Positions 1 through 8,125 of a stretch of DNA of 64,000 bases are shown one piece after another. Under the pieces are notes generated by a model. It saw only the letters and a program-made list of their open reading frames with translations. It had not been told where the DNA came from and searched no databases. Source of the DNA: Siminovitchia fordii DSM 16014 = CIP 108821 (GTDB lineage Bacteria > Bacillota > Bacilli > Bacillales > Bacillaceae_C); the NCBI RefSeq assembly GCF_000374565.1, contig NZ_KB894686.1, positions 248,001 to 312,000 on the forward strand, in the 5' to 3' direction. Both the position numbers and the translations under genes were made by a program. Every line of letters starts with the position of its first letter. Position 1 is the first letter of the stretch.

Positions 1-2
1 TG

Positions 3-599
3 GTTGTAAGACATTTGCATATTCCGCTTCAATCCGGGTCAAATACTGTCTTGAAGAGAATGCGCCGCAAATATACAATGGAATTTTTCGCCGAGCGCTT
101 GGAATTATTAAAGAAAGCATTGCCTGATTTGGCCATCACCTCCGATGTAATTGTCGGATTTCCAGGTGAGACTGAAGAAGAATTCATGGAGACTTACAAC
201 TTTGTAAAAGAACATAAATTCTCAGAGCTGCACGTATTCCCTTACTCTATGAGAACAGGAACACCGGCAGCGAGAATGAAAGATCAGATTGATGAAATTG
301 TAAAGAATGAGCGGGTTCATCGCCTGATCTCTCTTTCAGACCAATTGGCAAAAGAATATGCATCAAAATTTGAGAATGAAGTCCTTGAAGTCATTCCTGA
401 AGAGCCGTTCAATGGCGATCCCGACAAAGGTTTGTATGAAGGGTACACAGACAACTATCTAAAAGTGGTCTTTCCGGCGACCGAAGAAATGGTCGGCAAG
501 CTTGTAAAAGTTAAAATTACAAAAGCGGGATACCCTTATAATGAAGGACAGTTTGTCCGCGTAATGGATGAGGGAGCCCCGGCTACTATGGTAGTATAA
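3..599 (+). CDS. mtaB: tRNA (N6-L-threonylcarbamoyladenosine(37)-C2)-methylthiotransferase MtaB, 3' part
   Basis: Partial gene: the reading frame is open to the left edge, so the N-terminal UPF0004 domain and the radical-SAM CxxxCxxC motif lie outside the window. What remains is the second half of the radical SAM barrel (HIPLQSGS motif near the start, then DVIVGFPGET) and the C-terminal TRAM domain, which binds tRNA. The family converts t6A37 to ms2t6A in ANN-decoding tRNAs. The position before deoC and yqeW matches B. subtilis yqeV. A terminator follows directly. The call rests on conserved motifs and synteny; MiaB-type paralogues share the fold, but the synteny favours MtaB. Confidence 0.93.
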   Translation, partial: VVRHLHIPLQSGSNTVLKRMRRKYTMEFFAERLELLKKALPDLAITSDVIVGFPGETEEEFMETYNFVKEHKFSELHVFPYSMRTGTPAARMKDQIDEIVKNERVHRLISLSDQLAKEYASKFENEVLEVIPEEPFNGDPDKGLYEGYTDNYLKVVFPATEEMVGKLVKVKITKAGYPYNEGQFVRVMDEGAPATMVV

Positions 600-603
600 A
601 CTG

Positions 604-631
604 AACTGCAGCGATAGGCTGCAGTTTTTTT
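604..631 (+). terminator. Rho-independent terminator after mtaB
   Basis: Perfect 8-bp stem AACTGCAG (604-611) with CTGCAGTT (619-626), a 7-nt loop, then a run of T to 631. It starts five bases after the mtaB stop codon. Confidence 0.9.
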
Positions 632-664
632 AAACAATAAAAATGTCAGGGGAGGAACAAAGAA

Positions 665-1321
665 ATGCTTCCAAAAAATATTAACCGAATGATTGATCAT
701 ACTTTATTGAAGGCTAATGCAACGAGAGACCAAATTGAGAAATTATGTGAAGAGGCGAAGGAATATCATTTTGCATCTGTTTGTGTGAATCCAACGTGGG
801 TGGAACATGCTGCCGTCCTATTGAAAGGAACGGATGTTAGGGTTTGCACGGTCATCGGGTTTCCTCTAGGAGCCTCTACACCGGATTCAAAAGCATTTGA
901 AACGAAAGATGTTATTGAAAAAGGTGCACAGGAAGTGGATATGGTCATCAATATCGGGGCATTGAAAAGTGGGGATCTTGAACTTGTAGAAAAGGATATC
1001 CAGGGCGTTGCGGCTGCAGCAAAGGGGAAGGCGCTTGTAAAGGTAATCATAGAAACGTGCCTTTTGTCTGATGAAGAGAAAAAGACGGCCTGTGAAATAG
1101 CAAAGAGAGCTGGAGCTGATTATGTAAAAACTTCAACAGGCTTTTCAACTGGGGGGGCAGTGGAGCATGATGTAGCGTTAATGCGGGAAACAGTTGGAAA
1201 TCAAATGGGCGTTAAGGCATCCGGCGGTGTCCGTTCTGGTGAGGACGCTATAAAAATGATCAAAGCCGGAGCGACACGGATAGGGACAAGCTCGGGTGCA
1301 AACATCATTAATGGAATATAA
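665..1321 (+). CDS. deoC: Deoxyribose-phosphate aldolase
   Basis: Class I aldolase that splits 2-deoxyribose-5-phosphate into glyceraldehyde-3-phosphate and acetaldehyde in the cytoplasm, the last step of deoxynucleoside breakdown. The 218-residue protein has the Schiff-base lysine K155 in VKTSTGF, the catalytic D92 in VDMVINIG and K184 in KASGGVR, so it should be active. The start has a GGGGAGG site 8 nt upstream. It is flanked by terminators on both sides and so is probably its own transcription unit. In B. subtilis deoC lies in a deoC-nupC-pdp operon elsewhere; here it stands alone, without nucleoside transporter or phosphorylase neighbours. Confidence 0.96.
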   Translation: MLPKNINRMIDHTLLKANATRDQIEKLCEEAKEYHFASVCVNPTWVEHAAVLLKGTDVRVCTVIGFPLGASTPDSKAFETKDVIEKGAQEVDMVINIGALKSGDLELVEKDIQGVAAAAKGKALVKVIIETCLLSDEEKKTACEIAKRAGADYVKTSTGFSTGGAVEHDVALMRETVGNQMGVKASGGVRSGEDAIKMIKAGATRIGTSSGANIINGI

Positions 1322-1369
1322 GTTACTTTTAAGAGACACTGATTGAATGGCTGAATTGTCATAATTCAA

Positions 1370-1399
1370 GCCGGTTAAACTAACGACGGCAAGTTTTTT
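1370..1399 (+). terminator. Terminator after deoC
   Basis: Hairpin GCCGGTTA-AAC-TAAC-(GA bulge)-CGGC at 1370-1390 followed by AAG and six T. It lies 48 nt after the deoC stop. Confidence 0.65.
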
Positions 1400-1772
1400 A
1401 TGTAGATACGGGAGCATTTTTATGAACTGTTGATTACGATGCAATAGCTCGGTATAACTATAACAAACGTCTTTATTTTCCCATTTCCAATTCTTTAGAA
1501 ATATGATTTATAAGCAGAGTCTTGATTGCAGGCAACAGTTGAACGGACTTATTTTTTTCGGGTTATTGAAAACATCGGGACATATACGGGGCTGAGACTT
1601 GGATAGAAATTCTAAACATTAACTGGTAGATTGTTGAGCTTTCCGATGATGCAGCAATCGCGAGTAAAGTGCATGTGTATCGTCTCGTCGCTCCGCACCT
1701 TTTACGGTCACTTTCAATAGTGGATTATTGAGCAAATATGATAAGCTGGCTTTTGATAGTTGGGTAAAGCTT
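1400..1772. other. Noncoding stretch between deoC and yqeW
   Basis: About 370 bases with no convincing reading frame, promoter or RNA gene. The few open frames lack ribosome binding sites and have no recognisable protein sequence. No clear terminator was found for the leftward yqeW gene. It may hold decayed DNA or a repeat I do not recognise. Confidence 0.5.
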
Positions 1773-2699
1773 TTAAATTTTCTTTTTATGAAGCTTAACT
1801 ATGAACTGTCCAAACTGGGTGGCAAATGGCAGCACAGCTAATGAGCAAATGATATTGAATATAACACTGGCATGGGCCAGTTGAGTTTCCGGATTTGCAG
1901 TCAAAGCGATACTCCAATCAGCCAAGTTTGATATGAACGGCAAAAACACCAGGACTCCGAAGATATTCAGCCACAAGTGGGCATAGGCGGTGAGTCGAGC
2001 TTCATTTCCCGCACCAATACCCGCTAGTAGTGCTGTGGAGCAGGTTCCGATATTGGACCCCATCATAATCAGGATTCCGGTTTCCAAGCTGAAAATGCCT
2101 GATCCGATAAAACTCATGGCAATGCCGGTAACAACGGTTCCCGACTGGATGACAGCCGTCAACAATGTACCAATAATAAAAGCGGAAAACATGCTCCCTT
2201 CCATATGGTTAATCAAATTATGTACATAGTCGATACTTGTTAATGGACTGGATAGCCAACCGAACCCATTCATAGAGGCGAAGATGATGCCGATTCCCAT
2301 AAAAATAAATCCGGTGCTTCTTACTTTTACGTTTCGAAAAAACAGGCAGAGTGTACCGGCTGATAAAAGTGGAATGATCACGAAAGATAAATCAAAGGAC
2401 AGAATCTCTAGAGTCACGGTAGTCCCGATATTAGTACCAAGTACAATCCCGATCGTCTGGGGAAATGTCAGGATCCTGGCGGATACAAGACCGACTGTGA
2501 TGACTGTCACCGCTGAACTGCTTTGAAGGATGACTGTCATGAAGATGCCTGCGATCATGCTTTTTATCGGTGTGTTAGTTACATTACGGAGCCAGCGTTC
2601 CATAGCGCTCCCCGATAAATTGAAAAGCCCGATTCTCATCCAGGTCATGCCCAGCAAGAAGCAGCCCGCCAACAATAAAAATAAAAAAATGTAGAGCAT
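1773..2699 (-). CDS. yqeW: Na/Pi cotransporter family protein (YqeW)
   Basis: Integral membrane protein of the Na+/phosphate symporter (NptA/PF02690) family, about 308 residues with 8 or so membrane segments. The two inverted family repeats are visible through their signature glutamine-serine motifs, QSSSAVTV in the first half and QSGTVVTG in the second. It lacks the C-terminal PhoU-like domain found in some relatives. I chose the ATG at 2699 because AGGGGTGAGG sits just upstream; an in-frame start at 2762 has no such site. It is transcribed divergently from rpsU, as in B. subtilis. The family suggests phosphate or another anion as substrate, but this is not shown by sequence. Confidence 0.88.
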   Translation of the reverse strand: MLYIFLFLLLAGCFLLGMTWMRIGLFNLSGSAMERWLRNVTNTPIKSMIAGIFMTVILQSSSAVTVITVGLVSARILTFPQTIGIVLGTNIGTTVTLEILSFDLSFVIIPLLSAGTLCLFFRNVKVRSTGFIFMGIGIIFASMNGFGWLSSPLTSIDYVHNLINHMEGSMFSAFIIGTLLTAVIQSGTVVTGIAMSFIGSGIFSLETGILIMMGSNIGTCSTALLAGIGAGNEARLTAYAHLWLNIFGVLVFLPFISNLADWSIALTANPETQLAHASVIFNIICSLAVLPFATQFGQFIVKLHKKKI

Positions 2700-2789
2700 G
2701 TCCTCACCCCTATTGAATGATATGGCATAAAAACCTCGGACATGCAAGAAAATCCAAATCAAATGATCAATCCGTTGACCTGAAATAAG

Positions 2790-2798
2790 TGTTATAAT
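2790..2798 (+). promoter_or_regulatory. Extended -10 promoter for rpsU-yqeY
   Basis: TGTTATAAT is a perfect -10 hexamer with the TGn extension. No good -35 lies 16-18 bp upstream (a TTGACC is only 12 bp away), so the extended -10 would carry the activity. The leader then has a small ATGGAT-TTTG-ATCCAT hairpin before the S21 gene. Confidence 0.55.
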
Positions 2799-2868
2799 AT
2801 AATTGCTTAGTACATGGATTTTGATCCATTGGCATGTGATCGCTACGTTCGGAGGGAGGGAAAGTTAG

Positions 2869-3042
2869 ATGTCAAAAACAGTAGTTCGCAAAAATGAATC
2901 TCTTGAGGATGCTCTTCGCCGTTTTAAGCGTACTGTTTCTAAAACAGGGACTCTACAAGAATTTAGAAAACGCGAGTTTTATGAAAAACCAAGCGTTAGG
3001 CGGAAGAAAAAATCTGAAGCCGCAAGAAAACGCAAATACTAA
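2869..3042 (+). CDS. rpsU: 30S ribosomal protein S21
   Basis: 57-residue highly basic protein, starting [19 protein letters not shown] and ending in a lysine/arginine-rich tail, typical of Firmicute bS21. It binds the 30S subunit near the 3' end of 16S rRNA and helps initiation. A strong GGAGGGAGGG site precedes the ATG. yqeY follows 12 nt later, the usual rpsU-yqeY pair. Confidence 0.97.
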   Translation: MSKTVVRKNESLEDALRRFKRTVSKTGTLQEFRKREFYEKPSVRRKKKSEAARKRKY

Positions 3043-3054
3043 GAGGGTGGACCA

Positions 3055-3501
3055 ATGAATCTTCTTGATCGATTAAACGAAGATATGAAGCAAGCGATGA
3101 AAAGCAAAGAAAAAGAAAAGCTCTCTGTCATTCGCATGCTTAAGGCTGCATTGCAAAACGAAGCAATCAAGCAGGGAAACAAGCAATTATCAGAAGATGA
3201 AGAGTTGACAGTCCTTTCTCGCGAAGTGAAGCAGCGTAAAGACTCCCTCCATGAATTTGAAAAAGCTGGACGTGAAGATCTCGCCCAGAAAATAAGAGAA
3301 GAACTTGAAATTGTCAGTAACTATATGCCGGAACAGCTGTCTGAAAATGAAGTGGAAGAACTTGTTCGTAAAGCAATTGCTGATACAGGAGCATCAACAA
3401 AGGCTGATATGGGAAAAGTAATGGGTGCCTTGATGCCGAATGTAAAAGGCAAGGCGGACGGAGCACTCGTCAGCAGGATTGTTCAACGGCATCTGTCATA
3501 A
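3055..3501 (+). CDS. yqeY: GatB/YqeY domain-containing protein
   Basis: 148-residue cytoplasmic protein of the YqeY family, related to the C-terminal tRNA-binding tail of GatB in the Asp-tRNA(Asn)/Glu-tRNA(Gln) amidotransferase. The N-terminal half is a charged helical region ([16 protein letters not shown]) and the C-terminal half has the [11 protein letters not shown] and [12 protein letters not shown] segments conserved in the family. Free-standing YqeY proteins have no firmly assigned reaction. Co-transcription with rpsU suggests a link with translation. Confidence 0.93.
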   Translation: MNLLDRLNEDMKQAMKSKEKEKLSVIRMLKAALQNEAIKQGNKQLSEDEELTVLSREVKQRKDSLHEFEKAGREDLAQKIREELEIVSNYMPEQLSENEVEELVRKAIADTGASTKADMGKVMGALMPNVKGKADGALVSRIVQRHLS

Positions 3502-3510
3502 ACAGGAATT

Positions 3511-3543
3511 AAAGCCGGAAAGCATATGCTTTCCGGCTTTGCT
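3511..3543 (+). terminator. Hairpin terminator after yqeY
   Basis: A perfect 30-bp palindrome (3511-3540) with arms AAAGCCGGAAAGCAT and its complement. The T tail is short (TTT then GCTG), so termination may be partial. Confidence 0.6.
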
Positions 3544-3652
3544 GTTGGGTGCCTGTGTTACATATATCCTGAAATTCCGCTTCCCGAGATTCCAACTACA
3601 CGGAGCTTGAGCATTCCTTCAAAAATTCAGGTATAATAATAAGCAGAAACAT

Positions 3653-3678
3653 TGAAACTTTTTCCCTTGCAATTCGTA
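3653..3678 (+). promoter_or_regulatory. Sigma-W-type promoter for yqeZ-floA
   Basis: TGAAAC (3653-3658), exactly 16 bp, then CGTA (3675-3678). This matches the sigma-W consensus TGAAAC-N16-CGTA perfectly and stands about 40 nt before the gene start. The orthologous B. subtilis operon is a known sigma-W target. A TATAAT at 3632-3637 could serve as an additional sigma-A -10 but lacks a good -35. Confidence 0.85.
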
Positions 3679-3717
3679 ATGTAAAAGACGGGTTTTATGA
3701 AGGGAGGGGATATTGTT

Positions 3718-5019
3718 TTGAAAAGGATTTTTGCTTCAGTATTTCTCATTTTGGCGGGGCTCATGCTCATTCTTCCCGTTCAGGCAGAAGGTAAAGAAAA
3801 GAAAGTATACGTCATCCAGATAAAGGACGACGTTGAAAAAGGCTTGAATGCCTATTTGGATAGGGCGATCAATACTGCAGAGAAAGAAAAAGCCGACCTG
3901 ATCGTTTTTGATATGAACACTCCGGGAGGTGCAGTGGATGCCGCCCGTGATATTGGAAACAGAATTGCCAATACGGATGTGAAAACTGTTACATTCGTAA
4001 ATTCATGGGCCATCTCGGCTGGATCGTATATAGCTCTTCATACAGATGAAATCTATATGACGCCTAACGCAGTCATGGGAGCCGCGGCCGTCATTGATCA
4101 GCAAGGAAATACCGCAGGTGAAAAAGCTGAAAGCATGTGGCTTGCCGCAATGGAAGCAGCAGCAAAAAGAAGTGGACGTGACCCCGAAATTGCCAAAGCA
4201 ATGGCCAGCAAGAAAATCGATCTTCCTGACTTGAAGGAAAATGGTAAACTCTTGACACTTGAGGCCGACAAGGCGCTGCAGGTAGGCTATTCCGAGGGGA
4301 CTGTCAACAATATGGATGAGCTGCTCAAAGGTTTAGGAATGGAGGATGCCGAAGTTCATACAATCAAACCGGCGTTTGCTGAATCTCTTGCAAGATTGAT
4401 CACCAATCCTGTTGTTGTTCCGATCCTATTGACGATAGCAAGCCTGGGACTCGTGCTTGAACTATATACTCCAGGGTTCGGGCTGCCGGGCGGGATGGGA
4501 ATTTCCGCATTGCTGCTTTTTTTCTACGGACATTTTGTCGCTGGTTTTGCAGGCTATGAATCCATTCTTTTATTTGTTGTCGGGCTCATCCTGATCGCAG
4601 CTGAAATCTTTGTCGCTGGTGGAATATTAGGTATATTGGGGACAGCAGCGGTCATTGGGAGTATGTTGCTTGCGGGAGAGAATGTCATACAAATGGGTAT
4701 GTCCATTGTCACAGCCCTGATCCTAGCGTTCCTATTAATCATTATTATGTTAAAGGTGTTTGGTAAAAGAGTGAATATATTTAAAAGATTTGTGCTGACA
4801 GACTCTACGAATACGGAAAGCGGCTACGTCTCAAATGTAAACAGACTGGAGTTAATCGGGCGTGAAGGAGTAACAGTCACACCGCTAAGGCCATCCGGAT
4901 CTGTCAAGGTTGATGACGAACGGCTTGATGTCGTTGCAGAAGGCAGCTTTATTGAAAAAGATACGAAAGTGAAAGTGGTAAAAGTGGAGGGGTCACGCAT
5001 AGTCGTTCGCCCTGTTTGA
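3718..5019 (+). CDS. yqeZ: NfeD-family membrane protease-like protein (YqeZ)
   Basis: Long-form NfeD protein, about 433 residues. Order: signal peptide (LILAGLMLILPVQA), extracytoplasmic ClpP-like serine protease domain (DMNTPGGAVDAARDI, then SWAISAGSYIAL and MGAAAVI), a block of hydrophobic segments at about 230-350, and a C-terminal OB-fold NfeD domain. SxxSAGSY-type spacing fits the catalytic serine, with a downstream Lys. Such proteins are paired with flotillin/stomatin partners, here floA 23 nt downstream. The TTG at 3718 follows GGGAGGGG at good distance; an ATG at 3697 lies before that site and is less likely. Confidence 0.9.
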   Translation: MKRIFASVFLILAGLMLILPVQAEGKEKKVYVIQIKDDVEKGLNAYLDRAINTAEKEKADLIVFDMNTPGGAVDAARDIGNRIANTDVKTVTFVNSWAISAGSYIALHTDEIYMTPNAVMGAAAVIDQQGNTAGEKAESMWLAAMEAAAKRSGRDPEIAKAMASKKIDLPDLKENGKLLTLEADKALQVGYSEGTVNNMDELLKGLGMEDAEVHTIKPAFAESLARLITNPVVVPILLTIASLGLVLELYTPGFGLPGGMGISALLLFFYGHFVAGFAGYESILLFVVGLILIAAEIFVAGGILGILGTAAVIGSMLLAGENVIQMGMSIVTALILAFLLIIIMLKVFGKRVNIFKRFVLTDSTNTESGYVSNVNRLELIGREGVTVTPLRPSGSVKVDDERLDVVAEGSFIEKDTKVKVVKVEGSRIVVRPV

Positions 5020-5042
5020 TGAAAAATTGAGGAGGAAAATGA

Positions 5043-6038
5043 ATGCTTGGTGCTGATACACTGTTTTTATTGGTTATCATCGTAATAGCGATTATTGTTG
5101 TTTCTGTTTTATTCACCTTTGTTCCGATAGGCCTGTGGATTTCCGCCTTGGCCGCAGGTGTCAAGATTGGAATTTTCACTTTGATTGGTATGAGATTGAG
5201 ACGGGTTATTCCACGGCGTGTTGTTGAACCGTTGATCAAAGCCCACAAAGCTGGGCTTCCAGTGGCAACAAACCAGTTGGAAAGCCACTATTTGGCTGGA
5301 GGTAATGTGGATCGTGTCGTCAATGCGCTGATTGCAGCCCAGCGGGCAAATATCGAATTGACATTTGAACGTGCAGCTGCTATCGATCTTGCAGGACGTG
5401 ATGTTCTTGAAGCGGTTCAAATGAGTGTAAATCCAAAGGTCATTGAAACACCATTTATTGCAGGTGTGGCTATGGATGGAATTGAGGTTAAGGCAAAAGC
5501 AAGGATTACTGTACGTGCCAACATTGATAGGCTTGTCGGGGGAGCAGGAGAAGAAACTGTTATTGCCCGTGTCGGTGAAGGGGTAGTTTCGACAATCGGA
5601 TCTAGTGACAATCATAAGAAAGTCCTTGAAAATCCTGATATGATTTCCCGTACAGTTTTGTCCAAAGGACTAGATGCAGGAACTGCATTTGAGATTCTTT
5701 CAATTGACATAGCCGATGTGGATATCGGCAAAAACATCGGAGCCCAGCTTCAGACAGACCAGGCTGAAGCCGATAAGAAGATTGCACAAGCTAAAGCCGA
5801 AGAAAGAAGAGCGATGGCTGTTGCCAACGAACAGGAAATGAAGGCTCGAGTCGAAGAAATGAGAGCGAAAGTTGTAGAGGCAGAGGCGGAAGTACCGCTT
5901 GCTATGTCCGAAGCTCTCAAGTCAGGAAATCTGGGGGTAATGGATTATTTGTCCTTCCGCAACATTGATGCAGATACAGATATGCGCGATTCCATCGGTA
6001 GAATGACAAAGCCGAAGGATAATAATAAGCCGGAATAA
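5043..6038 (+). CDS. floA: Flotillin-like protein FloA
   Basis: 331-residue membrane-microdomain scaffold. A hydrophobic N-terminal hairpin (about 4-50) anchors it; an SPFH/band 7 domain follows, then a coiled-coil region rich in Glu-Ala repeats ([16 protein letters not shown] near 235-280) that drives oligomerisation. The near full-length match in domain order and the yqeZ-floA pairing identify it as YqfA/FloA. It organises functional membrane microdomains and affects fluidity, signalling kinases and protein secretion. Transcription is expected from the sigma-W promoter in front of yqeZ. Confidence 0.96.
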   Translation: MLGADTLFLLVIIVIAIIVVSVLFTFVPIGLWISALAAGVKIGIFTLIGMRLRRVIPRRVVEPLIKAHKAGLPVATNQLESHYLAGGNVDRVVNALIAAQRANIELTFERAAAIDLAGRDVLEAVQMSVNPKVIETPFIAGVAMDGIEVKAKARITVRANIDRLVGGAGEETVIARVGEGVVSTIGSSDNHKKVLENPDMISRTVLSKGLDAGTAFEILSIDIADVDIGKNIGAQLQTDQAEADKKIAQAKAEERRAMAVANEQEMKARVEEMRAKVVEAEAEVPLAMSEALKSGNLGVMDYLSFRNIDADTDMRDSIGRMTKPKDNNKPE

Positions 6039-6071
6039 GATTTGTTGCACAATTGAAAGGGGGTAACTCCC

Positions 6072-6578
6072 TTGGAACAGTTTTTGCCGATTATTGTGAT
6101 TGCCCTGATCAGTTTCTTTGTAAATAGGGCAAGTGAACAAAAAAAACGGACTACCAACAGGGAAAAGTCCGGCGGCGGTCCGAATCACAGGCCCGTTCAG
6201 CCAAGACAGCAGGAAAGGCCGATGCCTTCTCCTACTAAGACAGCTGAACAGGAAAAGCCGGAACCAGATATTACTGAAAAGCCACGGAGCTTAAAAGAGG
6301 CTGCAGAAATACTCCTATCCCAGATGCAGCCTCAGATAGAGGAAAAGAAAGCCGTAGTCGAAAACAAAATAGACGAACTGCAAAAAGAGGCTGAAGTTTA
6401 TAAGAAAAGGGCCCATGATCTTCAAAGGAAAGTGGAAGCCGTCAAAGAGAAAAAGGAGGAAAAAGCGGCAGATCCGCATCTCGAACCTTTTTTTCAACAG
6501 AATGATATTATCAAAGGAATCATTATGACTGAAGTCCTTGGGCCTCCAAGATCCAAAAGAAGATATGGTCAGCGATAA
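6072..6578 (+). CDS. Membrane-anchored coiled-coil protein of unknown function, third gene of the yqeZ-floA unit
   Basis: 168 residues beginning at TTG 6072 after a GAAAGGGGG site; no ATG is available nearby. One N-terminal membrane segment (FLPIIVIALISFFV) is followed by a Pro/Gln/Lys-rich linker, then a long coiled coil (about 85-140) and a conserved-looking C-terminus, DIIKGIIMTEVLGPPRSKRR. It occupies the place of B. subtilis yqfB, but I cannot verify homology. Position 33 nt after floA and before a terminator makes it the last gene of the sigma-W unit, so a role with the flotillin membrane system is a reasonable inference only. Confidence 0.72.
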   Translation: MEQFLPIIVIALISFFVNRASEQKKRTTNREKSGGGPNHRPVQPRQQERPMPSPTKTAEQEKPEPDITEKPRSLKEAAEILLSQMQPQIEEKKAVVENKIDELQKEAEVYKKRAHDLQRKVEAVKEKKEEKAADPHLEPFFQQNDIIKGIIMTEVLGPPRSKRRYGQR

Positions 6579-6585
6579 AATAGAG

Positions 6586-6614
6586 TGATGAAACCCCCTT
6601 TCAACTCATACATA
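6586..6614 (+). promoter_or_regulatory. Possible sigma-E-like promoter for yqfC-yqfD
   Basis: CATACATA at 6607-6614 resembles the sigma-E -10 (CATACAnT) and lies in the loop of the preceding hairpin. The -35 side is weak (TGATGAA at 6586-6592). A start 7-8 nt downstream would begin inside the second stem arm and leave the yqfC ribosome binding site free. The B. subtilis orthologues are sigma-E genes. Confidence 0.4.
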
Positions 6615-6638
6615 TGAGATGAAAGGGGGTTCTTTTTC
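6592..6638 (+). terminator. Terminator hairpin that overlaps the yqfC ribosome binding site
   Basis: AACCCCCTTTCA (6592-6603) pairs with TGAAAGGGGGTT (6620-6631), with an inner CTCAT/ATGAG pairing, then TCTTTTTC. The second arm contains GAAAGGGGG, the only ribosome binding site for yqfC (ATG 6639). Read-through RNA would therefore both terminate and hide that site. Confidence 0.82.
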
Positions 6639-6923
6639 ATGGCGAAAAAATGGGTACACCGATTTCGCAAGTGGGCGACAGAAAAAATGGAACTGCCGCC
6701 CGATGTAATGATGGACCTCCCGCGTGTAACAATCATCGGCCAACTACACATATATATTGAGAACCATAAGGGGCTTCTTGCATTCTCCGACCAGGAGGTA
6801 CGGCTGCTTCTTAAGCAGGGCCAACTGCTCATAAAGGGGAACTCTTTCGTAATCAAAACTATTCTGCCGGAAGAAATACTTCTGGAAGGCAAAATAAATG
6901 AAGTCTTGTACTTGAAAGAATAG
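6639..6923 (+). CDS. yqfC: Sporulation protein YqfC
   Basis: 94-residue YabP/YqfC-family protein. After a basic N-terminus it has the family core LPRVTIIGQLHIYIENHKGL, followed by short beta segments ending LEGKINEVLYLKE. In B. subtilis it is made in the mother cell under sigma-E together with yqfD. The start codon abuts the terminator hairpin described at 6592-6638. yqfD follows 11 nt downstream. Exact biochemical role is unknown. Confidence 0.92.
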   Translation: MAKKWVHRFRKWATEKMELPPDVMMDLPRVTIIGQLHIYIENHKGLLAFSDQEVRLLLKQGQLLIKGNSFVIKTILPEEILLEGKINEVLYLKE

Positions 6924-6934
6924 GAGTGGCACAA

Positions 6935-8122
6935 ATGAAGAACCGTTGGATCACATTTCTGTCAGGCCGGGTACTGGTTAAGGCAGATGGACAAGGGTTG
7001 GAGCTACTGTTGAACAAATTGTCGAGAGACGGAATTGCATTATGGAGAGTGAAGCGGTTTAAGTCGGGTGCCATGCTTTTTTATATTCCACTGCGAGACA
7101 TACATAAATTGAGGAATGTCGCCCGCCGCTTTGAATGCCGGATTTCCTTCATCCGTGGCGAAGGAGCTCCTTTTCTATGCAAAAGATTGATCAAAAACAG
7201 CGGGTTTTTAGGCGGGATGTTATTATTTATTATTTTAATCACAGTGCTTTCCAATATCACGTGGGGAATTGAGATAAAAGGGGCAAACCCTGAAACGGAA
7301 CATAAAATTAGGAAGGAACTGACAAAATTGGGAGTGAGTATTGGTACCTCCCATTTTTTAAATCAGGATCTCGAAAAGATTCAGCGTGAGTTGACTGAAC
7401 GTGTTGATAATATTACTTGGATTGGTGTTGAGTTGAAAGGGACAACCTTTCATTTTCAAGTAGTGGAAAAAACAGAACCCAAAAAACAGGAAGCACGTTC
7501 ACCTTCTGATCTTGTTGCGACAAAAAAGGCGGTTATAGAAAAATTGTTTGTAGAAAAAGGAAAACCGCTCGTTAAAGTAAATCAATTTGTTAACAAGGGG
7601 CAGATTCTTGTCTCTGGAACGATAGGCAATGATGAAGAAACGAAAACGATTCCTGCCCGAGGAGAAGTTTGGGGGAAAACATGGTATCAAACACAAGCGG
7701 AATACCCGCTTCAGTCAACTTTTAAAGTTTTTAGCGGGGAAGAAAAAAGAAAACATGCTTTACAGTTTGGTTCTTTTTCAGTACCAGTATGGGGATTTGG
7801 CAAAAACGGGTTCAAAACCTACGAGGTGGAAACTGTAATTCATCCAGTCCGCTTTCTGGGATGGGAGTTGCCGCTTGCCTATGTTGAGCAAACTGAAAGG
7901 GCGACCGAGCAATATGATCGTTCACTTTCAGAAAAGCAGGCACATGAAGCCGCAAGGGAACTGGCAAGAAAAGATTTGATCAAAAATATTCCTGAAGATG
8001 CTCGCATAGATGATGAGATTATTTTGCATGATGAAGTGGAGAATGGTAAAGTTAAGCTGACAATCTATTTCCAAGTGATAGAAAATATAGCAAAAGAGAA
8101 ACCGATCACTCAAGGAGATTAA
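6935..8122 (+). CDS. yqfD: Sporulation protein YqfD
   Basis: About 395 residues. A single membrane segment (GGMLLFIILITVLSNITWGI, about 89-110) separates a small N-terminal cytoplasmic part from a large outer part. That outer part resembles FtsQ/POTRA-like organisation (IEIKGANPETEHKIRKEL) and continues into a lipoyl/barrel-sandwich-like stretch (KAVIEKLFVEKGKPLVKVNQ). The ATG at 6935 follows AGGAGTGG; a GTG at 6926 lies inside that site. Mother-cell sigma-E expression and a role in spore formation are known for the family; the molecular job is not. phoH begins 3 nt after its stop. Confidence 0.92.
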   Translation: MKNRWITFLSGRVLVKADGQGLELLLNKLSRDGIALWRVKRFKSGAMLFYIPLRDIHKLRNVARRFECRISFIRGEGAPFLCKRLIKNSGFLGGMLLFIILITVLSNITWGIEIKGANPETEHKIRKELTKLGVSIGTSHFLNQDLEKIQRELTERVDNITWIGVELKGTTFHFQVVEKTEPKKQEARSPSDLVATKKAVIEKLFVEKGKPLVKVNQFVNKGQILVSGTIGNDEETKTIPARGEVWGKTWYQTQAEYPLQSTFKVFSGEEKRKHALQFGSFSVPVWGFGKNGFKTYEVETVIHPVRFLGWELPLAYVEQTERATEQYDRSLSEKQAHEAARELARKDLIKNIPEDARIDDEIILHDEVENGKVKLTIYFQVIENIAKEKPITQGD

Positions 8123-8125
8123 CAA

